Below, in pieces: positions 4,892-5,001 of a stretch of 5,001 nucleotides of DNA (positions within the stretch are counted from its first letter, which is position 1; each line of letters starts with the position of its first letter). Location of the stretch: NCBI GenBank assembly GCA_016193065.1, contig JACPSX010000208.1, forward strand, positions 1 to 5,001. Reading direction: 5' to 3'. The notes under the pieces were generated by a model. The model was not told the DNA's origin. It ran no database searches and was given only the letters and a program-made list of their open reading frames with translations. The stretch is from Candidatus Tectimicrobiota bacterium (GTDB lineage: Bacteria; JACPSX01). Both the position numbers and the translations under genes were made by a program.

Positions 4892-5001
4892 ATGAGATCC
4901 TGGAAGCGAATTCTCCTGCCTATCCTCAGCTTTATCGCCCTCTCAACTCTTATTTTCTTCATGCCAATCCCCGGGAATTCAGGAACGATTGCCCCGGGGC
5001 A
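4892..5001 (+). CDS. N-terminal part of a secreted or membrane-anchored protein (cut by window end)
   Basis: Only the first 36 codons are present. ATG 4892 follows AAGGAGGAG at 4880-4888, an excellent ribosome site. The product begins with Arg2, Lys5 and Arg6, then a hydrophobic stretch from about Ile7 to Pro25, and then a Gly/Ser/Pro-rich turn (PGNSGT). This is a Sec signal peptide or a signal anchor. No lipobox cysteine appears in the visible part, and a clear signal-peptidase site is not obvious before the edge. The family cannot be named from this piece. The inverted repeat touching its ribosome site suggests it is specifically regulated. Confidence 0.75.
   Translation, partial: MRSWKRILLPILSFIALSTLIFFMPIPGNSGTIAPG

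Noticed and set aside
1-5001. CRISPR array, rRNA, tRNA or insertion sequence
   Set aside because: No regularly spaced repeats, no cloverleaf or rRNA signature, and no transposase or terminal repeats were seen.

Overview
The window is bacterial, GC-rich, and densely coded on both strands. Strong AGGAGG-type ribosome binding sites and several GTG/TTG starts are present. Style and gene content would fit a Gram-negative such as a deltaproteobacterium (Desulfobacterota-like), but nothing here fixes the taxon, so that is a weak inference.

Layout. Positions 36-533 (minus) encode a small secreted protein with four cysteines in its mature part. It has a plausible promoter of its own (635-663) and a perfect 26-bp palindrome (548-573) in its leader. 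Positions 732-1375 (minus) are a complete type II toxin-antitoxin pair: a ribbon-helix-helix antitoxin whose stop overlaps the start of a PIN-domain VapC toxin (ATGA). Its promoter (1418-1446) has a perfect 10-bp palindrome between the two boxes. Divergent from it, 1584-3869 (plus) is a two-gene heavy-metal resistance operon: a CadC-type ArsR/SmtB sensor-repressor and a P1B-2 (Zn/Cd/Pb) efflux ATPase starting at TTG 3 bases after the regulator's stop. A -35/-10 pair with overlapping inverted repeats precedes it and is the expected autoregulatory site.

Positions 3870-4179 hold no intact gene. On the minus strand, 3909-4070 encodes the tail of a TrkA-C (RCK_C) potassium channel/transport domain with no upstream part, so it is a decayed or deleted gene. 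Positions 4180-4740 (plus) encode a short DedA/VTT-family membrane protein. Positions 4892-5001 are the first 36 codons of a signal-peptide protein cut by the window edge; a 17-bp inverted repeat lies against its ribosome binding site.

How they work together. The sensor would release its promoter when Cd, Pb or Zn binds, allowing the ATPase to expel the metal. The VapBC pair is likely a stabilising or stress module beside this resistance cargo, and the RCK_C relic shows past rearrangement. I do not see a convincing undescribed multi-gene system. The most unexplained signals are the palindromes at 548-573 and 4865-4881.
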